From positions 1-5,861 of the forward strand of contig JALAGW010000309.1 in assembly GCA_022712235.1 (NCBI GenBank): 5,861 bases of DNA, given 5' to 3'. This document shows positions 5,015 to 5,861 of this stretch, one piece after another. The stretch comes from Brevundimonas sp. GTDB lineage: Bacteria; Pseudomonadota; Alphaproteobacteria; Caulobacterales; Caulobacteraceae. The translations under genes were made by a program, and so were the position numbers. The notes beneath the pieces were generated by a model. The model was not told where the DNA came from. It saw only the letters and a list, made by a program, of their open reading frames with translations, and searched no databases. Within the stretch, counting starts at the first letter, position 1; the number at the start of each line of letters is the position of its first letter.

Positions 5015-5821
5015 ATGGCCCTCGCCTCTGCTCTCGTTCAGGTCATCATCAGCGCGGTGCGCAAGACCGCCCGCCCCATGCTCCGCGATTTCGGCGAAGT
5101 CGCCCAGCTTCAGGTTTCGCGCAAAGGGCCCGGCGATTTCGTCACGGCCGCCGACCTGAAGGCCGAAGACACCCTCTTTGAACTGCTGATGAAGGCCCGC
5201 CCCGGCTACGGCTTCCTCGGTGAGGAACGCGGCCTGATCGAAGGCACCGACAAGTCGCACACCTGGATCGTCGACCCGATCGACGGCACCACCAACTTCA
5301 TGCACGCCATGCCCCACTTCGCCATCACGGTGGGTCTGGAGCGCAAACATCCCGACGGCTCGTCCGAGATCGTCGCCGGCGTCACCTACAACCCGGTGAT
5401 GAACGAGCTGTTCTGGGCCGAAAAGGGCAAGGGCTGCTATCTGAACGACCAGCGCATCCGCGTTTCGGGCCGTCGCGACCTGTCCGAAAGCCTGATCTCG
5501 ACCGGCCTGCCCTTCATCGGCAAGACTGGCCACGCCCAGGCCATCAAGGACATCCATGCCGTCGGCCAGCGCGTCGCCGGCATCCGTCGCCTGGGCGCCG
5601 CCTCGCTGGACTTCGCCTGGGTCGCCGCGGGCCGCTACGACGCCTTCTTCGAGCGTAACCTGCAGCCTTGGGACGTGGCGGCGGGCATCCTGTTCGTCAC
5701 CGAAGCCGGCGGCGTGGTCACCACCATCGACATCGACGGCGACCCGAAGAACGGCAAGCAGATCGTCGCCGCCAACCCGGAACTGCAGCCGCAGCTGCGC
5801 AAGATCCTGCAGGGTGCGTAA
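5015..5821 (+). CDS. suhB: Inositol monophosphatase family protein (SuhB-like)
   Basis: A 268-residue, full-length Mg-dependent phosphatase of the inositol monophosphatase fold. The metal-site motifs are intact: KGPGDFVTAAD (37-47), GEE (69-71, Glu70), DPIDGTTN (87-94, Asp87 and Asp90) and PWDVAAG (218-224, Asp220), followed by EAGG (230-233). The order and wording of these segments and the length (E. coli SuhB is 267) point to SuhB rather than CysQ or the histidinol-phosphatase branch, though a histidinol-phosphate or other sugar-phosphate substrate cannot be excluded from sequence. In enterobacteria SuhB also joins the rRNA antitermination complex; whether this homologue does is unknown. 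AGGAG at 5004-5008, 6 nt before the ATG, is the best Shine-Dalgarno in the window and fixes the start. The efp terminator lies upstream, so it is probably transcribed separately. Confidence 0.93.
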   Translation: MALASALVQVIISAVRKTARPMLRDFGEVAQLQVSRKGPGDFVTAADLKAEDTLFELLMKARPGYGFLGEERGLIEGTDKSHTWIVDPIDGTTNFMHAMPHFAITVGLERKHPDGSSEIVAGVTYNPVMNELFWAEKGKGCYLNDQRIRVSGRRDLSESLISTGLPFIGKTGHAQAIKDIHAVGQRVAGIRRLGAASLDFAWVAAGRYDAFFERNLQPWDVAAGILFVTEAGGVVTTIDIDGDPKNGKQIVAANPELQPQLRKILQGA

Positions 5822-5830
5822 AGACCAGCC

Positions 5831-5858
5831 TCTCCTCCCCCGTTCACGGGGGAGGGGG
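5831..5858 (+). terminator. C/G-rich palindrome after suhB, probable terminator and possible dispersed repeat
   Basis: CTCCCCCG (5835-5842) pairs with CGGGGGAG (5847-5854) around a TTCA loop, and the stem can extend outward to 5831/5858 with G-T pairs. It begins 9 nt after the suhB stop, as expected for a terminator, but no T-run is seen before the window ends. Similar CTCCCC...GGGGAG palindromes recur between genes in Caulobacterales, so this may be one copy of a dispersed repeat family; that is recalled knowledge, not tested here. Confidence 0.5.
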
Positions 5859-5861
5859 ACC

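Noticed and set aside
4832..5557. Minus-strand frame of 241 codons opposite the end of efp and suhB
   Set aside because: Overlaps two conserved genes completely and shows only mirrored codon bias.

Overview
This is a GC-rich chromosomal window, roughly two thirds G+C by eye, with the strong G/C third-position bias of an alphaproteobacterium. The gene content (a MASE1-type sensor kinase, bfd-bfr, efp, suhB), one GCTANAWC-like -10 element and the C-rich/G-rich palindrome at the right edge fit the Caulobacterales, most plausibly Brevundimonas or a relative. The genus is an inference. I see no transposase, integrase, phage gene, CRISPR array, tRNA or rRNA. It reads as core chromosome, with the most interesting material in the iron-storage segment.

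Left part, minus strand (1-2598): three genes run leftwards in the order thiE (thiamine-phosphate synthase), a membrane-bound MASE1 histidine kinase, and the 5' part of a small secreted Pro/Ala-rich protein cut by the window edge. Gaps of 64 and 32 nt make co-transcription possible. No response regulator is visible.

Middle part, plus strand (2599-4184): divergently from thiE come bfd (bacterioferritin-associated ferredoxin, TTG start), bfr (bacterioferritin) and a small multi-pass membrane protein that looks like a divergent TspO/MBR family member. Bfr stores iron as a ferric mineral and Bfd delivers electrons to release it. A TspO-like protein would add a possible porphyrin/heme link. The bfd and bfr upstream regions share an almost identical element of about 25 nt placed at promoter distance, which suggests one regulator, probably a Fur-type iron sensor, controls both. 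The inferred bfr leader can form two hairpins, and a strong hairpin sits between bfr and the start codon of the membrane protein.

Right part, plus strand (4185-5861): efp (elongation factor P, with a Lys at the modified loop tip) is followed by a 13-bp perfect hairpin terminator. Then comes suhB (inositol-monophosphatase family) with a strong Shine-Dalgarno, and a C/G-rich palindrome that is probably a terminator and perhaps a dispersed repeat.

The most notable observations are the shared bfd/bfr element, a Thr where the ferroxidase ligand Glu127 is expected in Bfr, the divergent TspO-like gene beside bfr, and the hairpin next to its start codon. No wholly new multi-gene system is evident.
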